Positions 1 to 12,191 of a stretch of DNA of 64,000 nt are shown here, piece after piece. Origin of the DNA: Actinomucor elegans (taxonomy: Eukaryota > Mucoromycota > Mucoromycetes > Mucorales > Mucoraceae); contig JAMSLZ010000009.1 of NCBI GenBank assembly GCA_026027325.1, forward strand, positions 1 through 64,000, in the 5' to 3' direction. Position numbers and translations under genes: made by a program. The notes beneath the pieces were generated by a model. The model searched no databases, was not told where the DNA came from, and saw only the letters and a program-made list of their open reading frames with translations. Numbering within the stretch: the stretch's first letter is position 1; every line of letters begins with the position of its first letter.

Positions 1-1894
1 TATTATAGTAATGTCAACACGATGGCTTCAAACTTGACTACGCAAGTGCGTGCCTTTGCTCAGATTTCCGCTGCTGCTACTGAGAATGATTTCTCACGTC
101 TTATCACAGTTGAAGCCTCTGGTGAAATGGATTCTCTGAAAACAAAGATTAACCAAATGGTTGGATCTCTGCGTGATGCCATCCAAAAGAATAGATTAGC
201 AAGAGAAGCAGCTGAACTAGCTAACCGATCCAAGAGTGAGTTCTTAGCCAACATGAGTCATGAAATCCGAACTCCCATGAATGGTATCATTGGTATGACT
301 TCTCTTACACTCGAGACTGAACTTAACAGACAACAAAGAGAGAATTTGATGATTGTCTCAAGCTTGGCCAACAGTCTACTCACTATCATTGATGATATCT
401 TGGATATTTCAAAGATTGAAGCTGGTCGTATGACAATCGAATCTATTCCTTTCTCGCTTCGCTCTGCTGTTTTCAGTGTATTGAAGACACTTGCAGTTAA
501 GGCAAATCAAAAGAAACTCGATCTTATATATCATGTTGATCAATCTATTCCTGATCAATTGATTGGTGATCCTCTTCGTTTACGTCAAGTTATTACTAAC
601 TTGATTGGTAATGCTGTCAAGTTTACTACTCAAGGTGAAGTTGTTCTTCGCACAAGAGCTGTTCGCATGCAAGATAGTACAGTTAGACTGGAATTCTGTG
701 TCAGTGATACCGGCATTGGTATTCAAGAAGATAAGTTGAATGTAATTTTTGATACTTTCTGTCAAGCTGATGGAAGTACAACGTAAGTATACCATAATCA
801 AGCACATATGAAGCGTTAATCTAATATCTCTTAAAGCCGAGAATATGGTGGCACTGGTTTAGGTTTGTCTATCTCCCGACATCTTGTACAGTTGATGGGT
901 GGTGATCTTTGGGTAGAATCAAAGTACGGTAGAGGATCTGAATTCTACTTTACAGTCAATCTTTTCCGATTTAGTCTTGATCAAAAAGACGTTATTGAAA
1001 AAATACGTCGCTTCCGCAATAGACGTATATTGTTCTTGGATAGTATGAACGATCAAACTGGTGCTCTCGATAAGGTGACGATGCTCGGTTTAAAACCATA
1101 TCGAGTAAACAGTATTGAAGAGGCAGCAGAAATCTCCAATGCTAATTCAAGCAAGAGTAAGCACGCTCCATTCTTTGATACTGTTGTTATTGACAAGATG
1201 GCTCTTGCCGAAAAGATCCGTGAGATAGTCCCTCTACGATACACACCCATTGTGTTGATTGCACCTGAAGTTCATCTATTGAACATGAAGCTTTGCATCG
1301 ATTTAGGCATTACTGGGTATATCAATTCCCCCACCAATCTGGCTGATATGGCTGCTGTCCTCTTACCAGCACTTGAAAGCCATGCTGCTCTTCCCAGTGA
1401 TGCATCCAAGACAGTACCTTTAGAAGTTTTACTTGCTGAAGATAACGATGTCAACCAAAAGCTGGCAGTTCGAATTTTGGAAAAGTTTGGCCATCATGTC
1501 AAGGTGGTAGCTAACGGTAAATTGGCCGTTGAAGCTTATGAATCCCAAAGCTTCGATTTGATTTTGATGGATGTGCAAATGCCTGTCATGGGCGGCTTTG
1601 AGGCTACGCAAAAGATCCGTGAAATCGAACATAAAATGAACAATAATGCTCATATACCCATTATCGCTTTGACTGCGCATGCTATGATTGGCGATAGAGA
1701 AAAGTGTTTGCAAGCTGGCATGGTATGTGATATAAACTAGTAACTCTTTTTCAATGATTAACTTTTTATTGTAGGATGAGTATGTCACAAAACCTTTACG
1801 TTTCCCCGAGTTAATTGCTGCTATCAAAAAGTTTGCGCCTCAATCAGCACATATGATGGTCGAAGGAAAACCTAAGACCTTACCAAAGAAATAA
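1..1894 (+). CDS. Group III (HAMP-repeat) hybrid histidine kinase, 3' part
   Basis: Sensor histidine kinase of the two-component phosphorelay. In filamentous fungi group III members (Nik1/Os-1) act upstream of the HOG MAP-kinase pathway in osmotic and fungicide response. The 5' end lies outside the window. The first bases (TATTATAG) look like an intron acceptor, followed by an in-frame [17 protein letters not shown] stretch typical of the poly-HAMP region. Exons are about 9-782, 837-1722 and 1775-1894, and about 592 codons read without a break. Visible in order: HAMP end; H-box [11 protein letters not shown] with the phospho-accepting His at 259-261; N-box NLIGNAVKF near 601-625; G1 SDTGIGI; G2 GGTGLGLS just after the first intron; a degenerate receiver-like segment; then a full REC domain ([11 protein letters not shown]) with the phospho-Asp in LILMDVQMP at 1570-1572 and the conserved Lys in VTKP. 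The group III assignment rests on the HAMP fragment and overall order, since the remaining HAMP repeats are not visible. Confidence 0.93.
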
Positions 1895-2145
1895 AATAGA
1901 TTTTAATTACTTTAAACCAAGTTTTCCTTAACAAAGTAATAATTCTTCCATTAGTCAATTCTCAGAATATATTTTTATTCCAATATGCTTTATCTCCATC
2001 TTTTCTATTTGCATGATATGTCCATTGTTAAAAAAAATGCTAAAAGCGTCTTCGTCATAATCTTTTGACAATGACATTATATTCCAGGTGAGTGAAAGTT
2101 TTAATAGACGATGCAGTAAGCTATTCTGAGAATAGGATACTAACC

Positions 2146-2190
2146 AAATGCGACATTTGATCCAGGTCGCTCTAGAGATATATAAATTTT
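2146..2190 (+). repeat. Dispersed degenerate repeat, copy A
   Basis: Matches the core of a family found about ten times in spacers here. The approximate consensus is AATGYGACATT, then about 10 nt, then an RTCGAGARAT-like end. This copy reads AAATGCGACATTTG and then a GGTCGCTCTAGAGAT end. Confidence 0.45.
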
Positions 2191-2490
2191 GCATTAAAGC
2201 TATATAAAAGGTGTGTATTTTATAGTTAATTATTAGTGAACATGTTATTTTGAGTATAATGCTTTCTTTAAATACAGATACTAATAAAAACAACAGCTTA
2301 TTCTAAGGGTGTACTAGTCATAAATTGCAATAACGAATCGAGATTGATAGAAAGATCTTTTGGTCATTAATCGAGACCATATATGTATTATTAGCTATCC
2401 ACAGACCCACTTTATAAAACTATAGAATTATGTTACAGTTAGATAATAGTTCTGATAAATTCTGTAAATCATGATCATGTCCTAGTCTTT

Positions 2491-2522
2491 AAATACGACA
2501 TTAACTGAGATCTGTTGAATTT
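2491..2522 (+). repeat. Dispersed degenerate repeat, copy B (short)
   Basis: AAATACGACATTAACTGAGATC keeps the GACATT block and the CTGA-GATC block, but the middle is shortened. Confidence 0.3.
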
Positions 2523-4652
2523 ATTGATAATTAGTTCCAGTTTCAGTCAGTCGCCAAAATAGACAATGCATGAATACTCATAGTACATAAGCTAGACAAC
2601 AAGCTTAATAGGTTCAATACTTTTCCTTAGATATGTATCTGTTATGAGATACAACTTTTTTTTTCGTACTTTGATATTTATTGGAAAATATCCGTTGCTG
2701 AGCGATCGAACTAAATGAACATAGTAGGTGAAAACAATAACCTAAACGCAACAGAAACATAGACATATACAACTAAGTCAACATACGATAAAATTTAAAG
2801 AGAAAAAGAGAAAAAGTAAGAACAAGAATAAGGGCACTATGTGTGATCTTTATCGTTGCAGAGGGGGGGGGGGGGGATCAGATGTGACATCAAGTAGGAA
2901 CCAGCTAAAAAAATGTTGATGCGGAAAAATGGGAAGATTTCCGAAAAACTGGGAGGTTATCTCCTATTGGCCTAAATTTTATACGCTTGAACATAAAGAA
3001 AATAATTTTTGAGACATAGTTTATTAGCACAAGTTAGTTTTTTCTAAGAGTATGCCTTTATGTCTGTTGTACATTTGTTTCCATATAGACTACTCGTGCT
3101 ATTATTGCTTTTCTAAAAAAGTTCAAAAATTAACTTTTATCATGAATAACTCCATGAATCGACGGAAATACCAGGTGCTATGTATATCCTTAATCAATGC
3201 GTCATTTTATTCTATTCAACTATTTGCAAAAGCATTTCGTATATCTGGAATATATTGTGATTTAAAAGAGAATAAATCCTGACTTCAAGTGGGGCTCGTA
3301 TGTACGATCGAAGTCTTGCCTCTTCTACTCAGAACATAAAAATTTAAATCATAAAATACCTCTTCAGTATAGAACTATTGCTCAGTCTCAGCCAATAAAA
3401 ACGAGCAGCTCTTATGATGATGGTAAACCTGATCCTTGCATCACTTTTTAATGGCATTAAATCCATTTGAGAAGCCTAACCTCTAATGCAACTCTGTTTA
3501 TTTCCTCCTAAAGCAGCAATTTATATCTTTATTATATATAATAAAAATCTTGGTTGACTATTGCAGAACAGAGGGAGGTTATATCAATATCTCATCAAGG
3601 AAATGCAACATCAATATTACACCGTTATAGAATCTGGTGAATTCAGTACAAACGGTTTTCATACATACTAAATATTAATCTATTAAGTTTATAACTAAAA
3701 TTATGTTTTCAAATACTTGATATAGAAGACCGTTGTTTTCTTACTATTACTGTAAATCTATCGTCTGAAACAATTGATAAATGCATCATGTACCTATAAA
3801 ACACAATGATAATCTCACTATATTATTAAAAGGCCAAGAAAAACCGAACTTTTTTCCGGCATATATTTTACAAAGTCATGGGCTACTATCGTTTTGATCT
3901 GGCCATTGCAAACCCAAAATTACCTAGATAGACTAGTAAGCCAAATGTATTATGCAAGAGTGAAATCAACTATGCTATATTATTTTATGGATTAGATGTT
4001 GATAGTTAGCTCAGTTATTGGATGCGTTCTTCTATGCATAACTTAAGGAAGACATGATATTAACTGTATCTGAAAATCTGTTAACTTTCAGATACTAATC
4101 ATGGATGCTAGCAAATGTACTTTCTTTGCATGCAGAATAGTTTAATAGTATAAATAAACGAATTTCGGTTGCAATCAAACGTCTTAAATAGAACCGTCTT
4201 TGCTATTTTTGTAAAGACAATATACACCGTATAGAATGGATTGTACCAAGACTTATTTCCTTTTAGTTAATAGCCCCTATTATAGACCTAAAGATGACGA
4301 GTATCATGCGATTTGCATCTTTTATATAGCTTAAACATACAATAAGCGAGATCTTTACAAAAACAAAAACCCTGCTTTTTAAGGTGAGTTTTATGTACAA
4401 GTTATACACTTCTTGCATCCATGCCAATCAAGCCAAGTAAATCAGTCAAGGTAATATAATAATTACTATTGAAGCTTCTTCGTCAAGATCTCAATCTTCA
4501 GCTTTCAAATGGCTAGTTTGTCAATTGACTTGCACGCATGTTCTCTACACAAGAACAATCAAAGGCTAGGCAACCAAGAGACAGCAAGCCATGCGCGTTT
4601 AGGAACGCGTACATGGCACATATTACTATATTCTTTGTCAAGTATCGTTTCT

Positions 4653-4674
4653 TATATATATATATATATATATA
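4653..4674. repeat. (TA)n microsatellite
   Basis: About eleven TA units in the kinase upstream region, some 310 bp before the start codon. Confidence 0.9.
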
Positions 4675-4806
4675 CTCTCATTATAAACCAAGAAAAGGCC
4701 CCCACTATTCCCCTATAGTCCATTCACTCCTAGTGTATTTATACATTGGAGCTCCTACTTGAGTTCATTATTATGCTACCCAGTTGAGCCCACTGATAAC
4801 AAGGCT

Positions 4807-4812
4807 TATAAA
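4807..4812 (+). promoter_or_regulatory. Possible TATA element of the Nim1-type kinase gene
   Basis: TATAAA lies about 170 bp before the ATG at 4983 and is followed by a C/T-rich leader. AT-rich spacers throw up such hexamers by chance, so this rests on position only. Confidence 0.3.
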
Positions 4813-4982
4813 TGCCTGCTCCTTTGTTTATACGATTCTTATATTTGACATTTACCGCGTATGCAATTACTTGCTTCTTCTTCTTTCTTTCAAGTTGGTT
4901 GCATCTATTAATCACCCCTCTTACACACACTCAATCTCTCTCATTCTCTTTTTTTTGTTTTACTCAAAGTAACACGACAATC

Positions 4983-7900
4983 ATGCAAGCAACCATGGCA
5001 TCTTTTGCACCAGAGCACCAGCCTTATTTCTACCCACCAGACCATCCACGGTCTAATCCTAGTTCTCGCAGAGCATCTGCAACAACAACTACAAACTATT
5101 CTTCGAGTAGATCGTCGAGATCTGTAAGAGATAGAAGACGAAGCTCTGGAGCAATCTCTACTCATTCTCAACAAAAGCCCAAAAATGTATTGGCGATTAT
5201 GTAGTAGGAAAAACGCTCGGCAAAGGCGCGTCAGGTAAAATAACTTTGCAGTAGTTTCTAATGCAATATCTTTAATGTCTCTGTTTAGGCCGAGTTAAGT
5301 TGGGGGTTCATAGACATACCGGAGAACAAGTGGCTATAAAAATTATCAGTAAAGCTCATTTAGCCGCCAATCCAGCCATTGAAAAGGCAGTTAGAAGAGA
5401 AATTGCCATTATGAAACTAATCCATCATCCAAATGTTATGTCACTGATTGACGTTATTGATGATCCAGCTTCATCTGACTTGTAAGTTACATCTCCTAAG
5501 GTCCCTTCAGATCTCCTTGTCTATATATACGCACGCTTCTATTTTTTTCCCCTAATGCCCAATCGTCTTCTCCTATGTACACTATTGTATCACTCCTATA
5601 TAACTGATTTGATATTGGTTTAGATATCTTATTCTGGAATATGTCGAAGGTGGAGAACTTTTCGAGTATATAGTCAGCAAGGGACGTCTTGGAGAAGCCG
5701 AAGCAAGGCACCATTTTCAGCAAATCATCTTGGGTTTAGATTATTGCCATCACCACCTGATTTGGTAAAGAGACAGGCTGCTTATAAAATTGACTAGTAA
5801 TAGAGCTCACTCCTAACTCATTCTACTAGTCACCGTGATTTAAAACCAGAAAACTTGTTGCTGAACTCGAAAAAGAGTATTAAGATTGCAGATTTTGGCA
5901 TGGCTTCTCTCCAACCTTTAGGATCTATGCTGGAAACTAGCTGCGGGTATGCAATATTACTTTGTATCTAATATAGTATCAGATTCATAACTGTTTGTGT
6001 TGTTATATGTAGCTCGCCACATTATGCCAGTCCTGAAATTGTAGCTGTAAGTTTTTTCCCCCTTGAGCAGCAAGTTTTCTATCATGTAGTTTGACATCTT
6101 TCTAATAGGGTATGCCATATCATGGTTCAGCTTGCGACATCTGGTCTTGCGGAGTTATTTTGTATGCACTTTTAACCGGTCATCTTCCTTTTGATGATGA
6201 AAACATTAGACAGCTTTTGAAGAAAGTAAAGTCAGGTAAATACATCATGCCAGACAATATATCTCGCTCTGCTCAAGACCTTATTCGACGCATTCTTGTT
6301 GTTGATCCTTCCAGAAGACTAAATGTATGTAATTTGTATAAATATATTTATAAAGCATCGCATCTAATAACAATGATAGATGCAGCAAATTATGTCTCAT
6401 CCATGGTTTCGGGAAACTGAACCTATGAACATATCCGTACTACCTATTCCCCCTACCGAAAAAGAGATCGGACAGCCTGTGAGTGATGCCTCTGAAATTG
6501 ATGACCGTATCTTGGAAACCATCAAGTTTCTGTGGGGTGAAACAAGCAATCAAGTAGTAATTGATGCATTGGTTCAGAAAGAGTAATTATACTATATATT
6601 GATTCACCTTAGAAACTTTAATCTTATTATTGATTTAGACATAATATGCAGAAAGTTGTATATGTGCTACTTCAGCAGCATGCTGAAAGATACTGGCAGG
6701 CTGACCATGATGATGAAAGCGATGATGATGCAGAAGACTCTTATATAGGTAAATTGAGGATCACGTTAGTGCATACTCGATACTGATTCATTTGAATATA
6801 GATACTCCACGTCGTCGTTATAGAACAATTGGCCATAGAAATGAAAGAGACAGACGATGTCTATCTATGGTAGATACACATAAAAACAATATCGTTATTA
6901 CTTCTGGATCAGCTACTACCAGAAAAAGCTCAGTGCCTACTGTCGGATCCCGCCCTCCTGCTCCATGGGCTGTGAATGATTTGCCATCACATAACAAGAA
7001 CGAGGTCATGCGCCGTCATTCTGCAGCTAACATATACACTGATCGGTCACCTGCGTTTGAGGATTTACCTGCGAACCCTCCATTGCCATCTGCGGCTATT
7101 GAGGAAAAGAAGTCTAAGATGAAAAAGAGCGAAACTTTCTACGCTAGATTTGTCAAAAATGTGCTATCACCTACGAGGAAACAAAGTAAAGATACAAGGT
7201 ATGAGTTTTAATCCAAGAGTTTGTCTTTGTACAACTAAACTCATTTTTCATGCAGGAACACGACGGAACAACCTACTTCTGCATCGAATACTGTGGTTGC
7301 AGCGGCACCTTCTAGTCCAGTAGCTCCTACAGCAAAGCCTATAACTGCAACGCTTGTAGGCACACTTCGACGCAAGAACCCCTTCAATCGAACACCAATC
7401 AATACTACAGATTTTGCCATTTCTCCCACTTCAATGAAAGAACCAAATTCGCCCAGTGTTCCTCCAAAGTCAACTCTTCGCCCTACAAGTCACATATTGC
7501 AACGCAACAAAATTGATCCTTCTGATGAAGATTTTGATGATACCGAGTATCCAAGTAAAGAGAACCGCAAATCTAACAAATCTGCTACATTGAGCGCAAA
7601 ACGACTATCTCTACGTATTCCTAACTTCAAGAACGATACTATTAGTTCCACTAAAAAGTTTGGCTTCACGCTTGGCTCCAATTCCCGTAAACAAAGAAAG
7701 CAGCTGGATCTGTCTCTCTTCCAAACTGAGCCTCATTCAGAAAAGGCAGAGATTGAGCTTCCTCAACCTCCTCAAGTCAAATCATCCACTACAAGTAGTT
7801 CGCCTGGATTATCTGACGGTAGTACATTAAGTAGTAGCAGTAGTACTTGTTCTAGCTCTCATAGTTACCATCAAGTACCTTCGCCTGTCTCTAAAATACC

Positions 7901-8707
7901 ACCTACATTTAAAACGGTCATGGGAAAACATGCCAGCACACAACGTCGGTCCAGCCAAGCTTCTTTCAAATCCATAGACCGTAGAGGCAGCAATGTCAGT
8001 ACATCCACTCTTACACAGCATAATAGACCAGTAACACCTAGCTTACTGTCGAACAGTTCAACTATTGGCTCGCCCACTGCCACAACACATGTTAACAGCA
8101 ACATTCCTTCTCAACCAGCAAAAGCTTCATGGTTAAATAATCTGTTCTTCTTTAAACAACCAAAAGTATGCTCCCTTGTGGTTTATAGCAAACATACTGC
8201 TGGTATCTTAAGGTCATTACATCGTTTAATGAATTTGGTAAGTTTTTATTTCATTTTTTTTTTATAAAAAAAAACTTGCATTCACACTCACTATCTCTTC
8301 ACATAGACTACTGAAGCACGGTTTTATGAAAAATGCAATCGTTCAGGTGTAACACGCTATAAAGCTGAGATAAAGACAAAAGCAAAAGATGGCAAGTATT
8401 TTACTTAAATAATTCATGCCCAAACAAACTTTCTAATTTTGTTGTTGTTGTTGTAACAATAGGTGTGAAAGCACGTCAAGTCAAGTGTAGAATTGAATTG
8501 ATCATGTCTGATCTTGATCCTCAAAGCTGTGTTGTACAGTTTACACAACAGCAAGGTGACGGTGTGCTTCTTAATTCAACTATTCAGCAGCTTCATGAAG
8601 CTATTTTGAAAGAATACCCTTGTCCTACAAATGCCATACTGGCTTCAGAATCTTTTAAAGAACTAAACTCTGTTATAACTTCTGGCACGTTAGTCGAAGA
8701 GTATTAA
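4983..8707 (+). CDS. Nim1/Gin4/Cdr2-family Ser/Thr protein kinase with C-terminal KA1-like domain
   Basis: SNF1/BRSK-related kinase. Fungal relatives (Gin4, Hsl1, Cdr1/Cdr2) sit at the septin or cell cortex and couple morphogenesis to mitotic entry. Exons: 4983-5234, 5289-5481, 5624-5764, 5830-5946, 6013-6046, 6109-6324, 6380-6582, 6639-6748, 6802-7198, 7256-8237, 8307-8391, 8463-8707. Visible are a basic Ser-rich N-terminus, the Gly loop [16 protein letters not shown], catalytic HRDLKPEN (around 5830), IADFGMASL, the T-loop [11 protein letters not shown] and [14 protein letters not shown] roughly 500-residue Ser/Thr-rich linker follows, then a KA1-like tail (last three exons). The summed coding length is 1 nt short of a multiple of three. 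The N-terminal frame meets the kinase frame at 5181-5189, where an A5 run would need to be A6; a 71-nt intron 5107-5177 is a weaker alternative. The intron 8392-8462 is GC-AG. With the base restored the protein would be about 991 aa. Confidence 0.9.
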
Positions 8708-9088
8708 GAAAACCCACCCTTCCTTTCCTTTCCTTAAACTATATACAACCCACTAATAATAATAATAATAATAATAATAGCTATTTATTTTAATGACATT
8801 TCATTATTATCTAGTGTTCAACCTTGAATGGATCATGTTGAGGTTTGGTACACCTAGTTCAGTCTATTAAATAGAATAGAATAAGTTTAGCACAAGGCAT
8901 ATTTACTTTTTTATTATAGATTAATTTTACCCTATTCGTAGTAGCACTTGATTGTGTGATTGCTGTTGTAACAATGGCTTCTTCTTCTAATTGAACAGCC
9001 TTGCTCTTTTTAGTTGCACAGGCAAAGTAGCTACAATTCTATGTATATTTTACATGAATAAAAAGCTTCTTTGTATTTTTTTTCAGGA
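8708..9088. other. Convergent 3' spacer with (TAA)n tract
   Basis: Lies between the 3' ends of the kinase (plus) and the RBR ligase (minus). It contains a (TAA)n microsatellite at about 8754-8779. No gene seen. Confidence 0.7.
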
Positions 9089-10581
9089 CTATATATCGGT
9101 TACCTCTGACCATGAGCTTTTGCATTCCCAACAAAAGCTAAATCCACATAACGTACAATCTACTTTATTACACCCTTCATCCCGGTTGATCATGATACAG
9201 CAACTAGGACATGTTTGACTATTTTCGATCTTCCATTTGAGTGTTTGCGCGATATCGTCGTTCATTTCATATTGTGAAATAAGGTGATGCATGTTCTCTT
9301 CGCAAGACACGTTTTGATGAGAGGATTCTCCACATTGCAAACAAAAGGCTTGGGCACATGTTGGACTAATTGAAAAAAAAAAAAGGTTCAATGCAACTAT
9401 CCAAAGTTTATGCATATGTTTTCTATTGTACCAATTAATAGTGGAGAAGAATGATATATGATCAAACTGAAGCTTTCTCCATGTATCAGGTCTCATCTCT
9501 AGCTGTAATATTTTCGTTGAGATGATTTTCAAAGCCAATATCTGGTCTGCAGCTTGGCATGTGCGTAGTAAAGCTTGTATTAGTTGATGATGGATATCGG
9601 GCAATGTAGAATTTTTCCATTCTGATCTGTCAAAAATGCGATACCAGCGCTGCTGGTGTGTCAAGCTGGGCACCAATAATCGTTGTTCTAGAGTAGAAGC
9701 AAGCGTACCAGCTGTATGACAAAAGTCTTTAATCATAGCCGATATTGCCTTGGAGGAATGACTATTGCGAGCGTTAGTATAATCAACAAACAAATAACTG
9801 CTGCCATGTTATTTAACCTATTTTCATTTAATCGCTTAAAATCACATGGAATCACCTCTGTTTCACAATGTGGGCAACATCTTGAGAAGCTACGATAAGG
9901 ACGATTGAATCTATTATACAATTCCACTGTGGAAGTAGATACAAATTTTGTCCATTCAGCCTGAGGTATATAAAATCTGCACACTGGACATCTGATTTTT
10001 GTCACGCTTAATCCCCAACTTGATGCCACCACCTCAGAGACATATCTACACACATTATCAGGGATCAGTTTTTTAAAGCACTAAGTTATGATAATGAGAT
10101 ATAATACAAACTTCTGAAAACATTCCAAGCAAAATTGATCTCTACAATTGTCCAGGCATAAATCCAACTTGGACTCGAAACAAATGGAACATCGCTCTAA
10201 CCATTGTTGCATATCATCTTCTGTATCCACCTGCTGATGATGGCTCTCTCGCGCTACCCAATCGTTATTGGAACTACCAAAGAACACATTCAATATGTAT
10301 AGATACTGTTGGCTTCTGGGTAGGGATGCTATCTTGATCATATATTTCACCACGTAAATCGCGCATTGTGTAAACAGATAAATTGGGAATAGGAATAGAA
10401 ACATGAATAGTATGGATATAGGATGCCTTGAATACCTTTTCACGGCAGCTACGGGTGTCAAAATGAAAATACGAAACAAATATTCTATAAAGATGATAAA
10501 TAAAAGTTGTAGTAAGCCTTTTGAGTCATCCATCATGATCTTTTCTGATGAATTCTGAGATATATTCAGTGTTGGTTCCAT
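9089..10581 (-). CDS. RBR (RING-IBR-RING) E3 ubiquitin ligase with N-terminal membrane segments
   Basis: Four exons (10112-10581, 9818-10045, 9432-9761, 9089-9365) give 434 aa in one frame. RBR ligases pass ubiquitin from E2 through a RING2 cysteine to substrate. RING1 is CSICFE...CRDQFCLECF...IRCPVC, reached across the first intron. The IBR region has CCPHCE and CPTCAQAFCLQCGESSH, whose first Cys is rebuilt exactly by splicing 9366-9431. RING2 is TCPSCCIMINRDEGC...CGFSFCWEC; the Cys of the GC pair is in the position of the catalytic cysteine. Residues about 24-48 and 53-85 are strongly hydrophobic, so the protein is probably anchored in an organelle or ER membrane with the ligase domain cytosolic. 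The intron at 9762-9817 has a textbook ACTAAC branch site. The start is the first ATG after an in-frame stop; the end is taken as EVTDI-stop. Which RBR subfamily it belongs to is not clear. Confidence 0.85.
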
Positions 10582-10735
10582 AGAGATTTTTAAAAAGAGT
10601 AGTAAAAAACAAACAAAAAAAAAAGCGAGAGTAATCAGAACAAAGAAGAAAAGGATGGGAGCAAAGCAGAATATAAAGAGATTTACAGTTACACGCTTGA
10701 ATGTTGCTGCTTTTACACTAATACCGTGTCATTTA

Positions 10736-11620
10736 TTATTGCCATGCATAATCTGTAACTAATTGGTGACGTTCACCAATGACAAAAGGAAGTGTTGCTT
10801 TTTGATAATATTCAGGGTATAATTCTATATTATCAATGACAGTATCGAGTAAATGAGCTTGACCAGACACAACACCAGGCGCATCAGAAAAGGCAACAGC
10901 AGTGATATGAACATGGAAATGATAATAGGAGGGCTGATAATGAATAAACAATCGAAGCTGCGATCGTGCTAAACCAGCCTTTTCCTTCACAAGATTATAA
11001 CTCGTATCTCTTAGTTTCTTCAAGAAATCTAAGTGCTGATGACCAAGCGATCGTAATGATAAAATGTCAGATCGCATAGAAATAGCAACCCAGTATAAAG
11101 TTTCGCTAAGACCGTTCCACTTCATATCCGGTAGTATAACAAATCCAGTGTTTGGATCATGATCATGGTATAAGACGCGGTCTGCTTCAGCCGAACCATT
11201 TAAAATATTTTGTACCCATTGTGTACGACTCTCGGGAATACGTTTAATGTAAGGTAACGTGATAGTTTGATACAATGTGGGTGTTTCCAGTAGCATCACG
11301 CGTGCTTGCGCTTCGTATTTTGCGATATGAACATCCGTGGCTGGAAAGATAGTTTTTACCCGAGTATCGAGAATATCATACTTTAATGCGGTCATGCACC
11401 ATCCATAAATGTTATTTTCTACTACATCCTCCATCTTATCGCTGTCTACTGCGTTTGTGAGTTGTGGTATAACCTTTTCGTCAAACTGGGTTTTCTCCAA
11501 GGAAACAATACAATCTTGTCCATCCACTTGGCCTAACATATAGACCATTTTGGTTCGTGTATCGTTCGACAAGATGCGTTCATATTGAAATTTGGAAAGA
11601 ATGTCCTTGATCGTGGCCAT
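10736..11620 (-). CDS. DCS1: DcpS-type scavenger mRNA decapping enzyme
   Basis: HIT-superfamily pyrophosphatase that hydrolyses the m7GpppN cap fragment left after 3'-5' mRNA decay. Single exon, 294 aa, somewhat shorter than the usual 330-350. The diagnostic histidine triad HFHVHITAV is at plus-strand 10901-10921 (complement) near residue 235. The N-terminal dimerisation half and the hinge (FVILPDMKWNG) are also typical. It lies 155 bp upstream of the RBR ligase on the same strand, with no sign of cotranscription. The ATG at 11620 is followed at once by an amphipathic helix (IKDILSKFQYERIL) as in the family, which supports this start. Confidence 0.9.
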   Translation of the reverse strand: MATIKDILSKFQYERILSNDTRTKMVYMLGQVDGQDCIVSLEKTQFDEKVIPQLTNAVDSDKMEDVVENNIYGWCMTALKYDILDTRVKTIFPATDVHIAKYEAQARVMLLETPTLYQTITLPYIKRIPESRTQWVQNILNGSAEADRVLYHDHDPNTGFVILPDMKWNGLSETLYWVAISMRSDILSLRSLGHQHLDFLKKLRDTSYNLVKEKAGLARSQLRLFIHYQPSYYHFHVHITAVAFSDAPGVVSGQAHLLDTVIDNIELYPEYYQKATLPFVIGERHQLVTDYAWQ

Positions 11621-11815
11621 TGTCTTGTAAAATCTGCAAAGTTAACGTGAGGGTATTAAAAAAAAGCAATTTAAAAAAGACGGCTGGATCGGAGATTCAT
11701 ACTACTTCGGAACCATCTCCGTCCGAAGCTGAAACAAGTTGTCCCTTTCCCTTCGCACACTAGAAAAGCATAAAAGATTAAAGCAGTACTACTTTCTTGA
11801 CAGAATCAAGTCATC

Positions 11816-11860
11816 AAATACGACATTGGGCTGAAATTAGTCGAGAGATCCATAGATTAT
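11816..11860 (+). repeat. Dispersed degenerate repeat, copy C
   Basis: AAATACGACATTGGGCTGAAATTAGTCGAGAGATCC, one of the fullest copies of the core. Confidence 0.5.
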
Positions 11861-12150
11861 AAGAAATATATGCAACTTACGGTTAATTATTGACAGCTTA
11901 TACTATATTCATTACACATCAGTTGAGCAATGGTTCTAATAGATGAAGTGCATACCGAGCACATACATGCCAGATACAACATTAAACTGACATTGACATT
12001 GATAGATAGGGGCCCAGTAATCATGGGCTCTAGATTATAAATGCCAATCAATTACAACTGATTATTTAAAACATATTATACTAGTAGTGGTTCGTTCATA
12101 TTATTATAGTCAATGCAACATTTCATTTCGAATATGTACTTTGTCGTTAT

Positions 12151-12191
12151 CAGATGTGACATTACAGCGGGATCGGTCGAGAAATGTAATG
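12151..12191 (+). repeat. Dispersed degenerate repeat, copy D
   Basis: CAGATGTGACATTACAGCGG followed by GATCGGTCGAGAAATGTAATG. The AAATGT end mirrors the GACATT start, so the unit ends in a weak inverted repeat. Confidence 0.5.

Larger units (their letters stand above)
1895..4982. other. Gene-poor spacer, 3.1 kb
   Basis: No convincing gene. Short open frames (for example 3052-3282) lack recognisable domains and codon character. It holds two copies of the degenerate dispersed repeat (2146-2190 and 2491-2522), a 14-G run at 2863-2876 and a TA dinucleotide tract at 4653-4674. The last 200 bp are pyrimidine-rich and form the promoter and leader of the downstream kinase. Confidence 0.6.

Noticed and set aside
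3052..3282. 76-codon ORF
   Set aside because: Random-looking composition, no domain, spacer context.
5107..5177. 71-nt intron to explain the kinase frame change
   Set aside because: The length fits, but the GTAGAT donor is poor, the branch-like CTCAAC is too close to the acceptor, and the excised sequence itself looks coding (Ser/Arg-rich). A one-base homopolymer error is simpler; kept only as an alternative.
9733..9817. Hydrophobic stretch MAAVICLLIILTLAIVI as a membrane helix inside the RBR module
   Set aside because: It is the translation of an intron (9762-9817) with a perfect ACTAAC branch site; splicing removes it and restores the IBR region.
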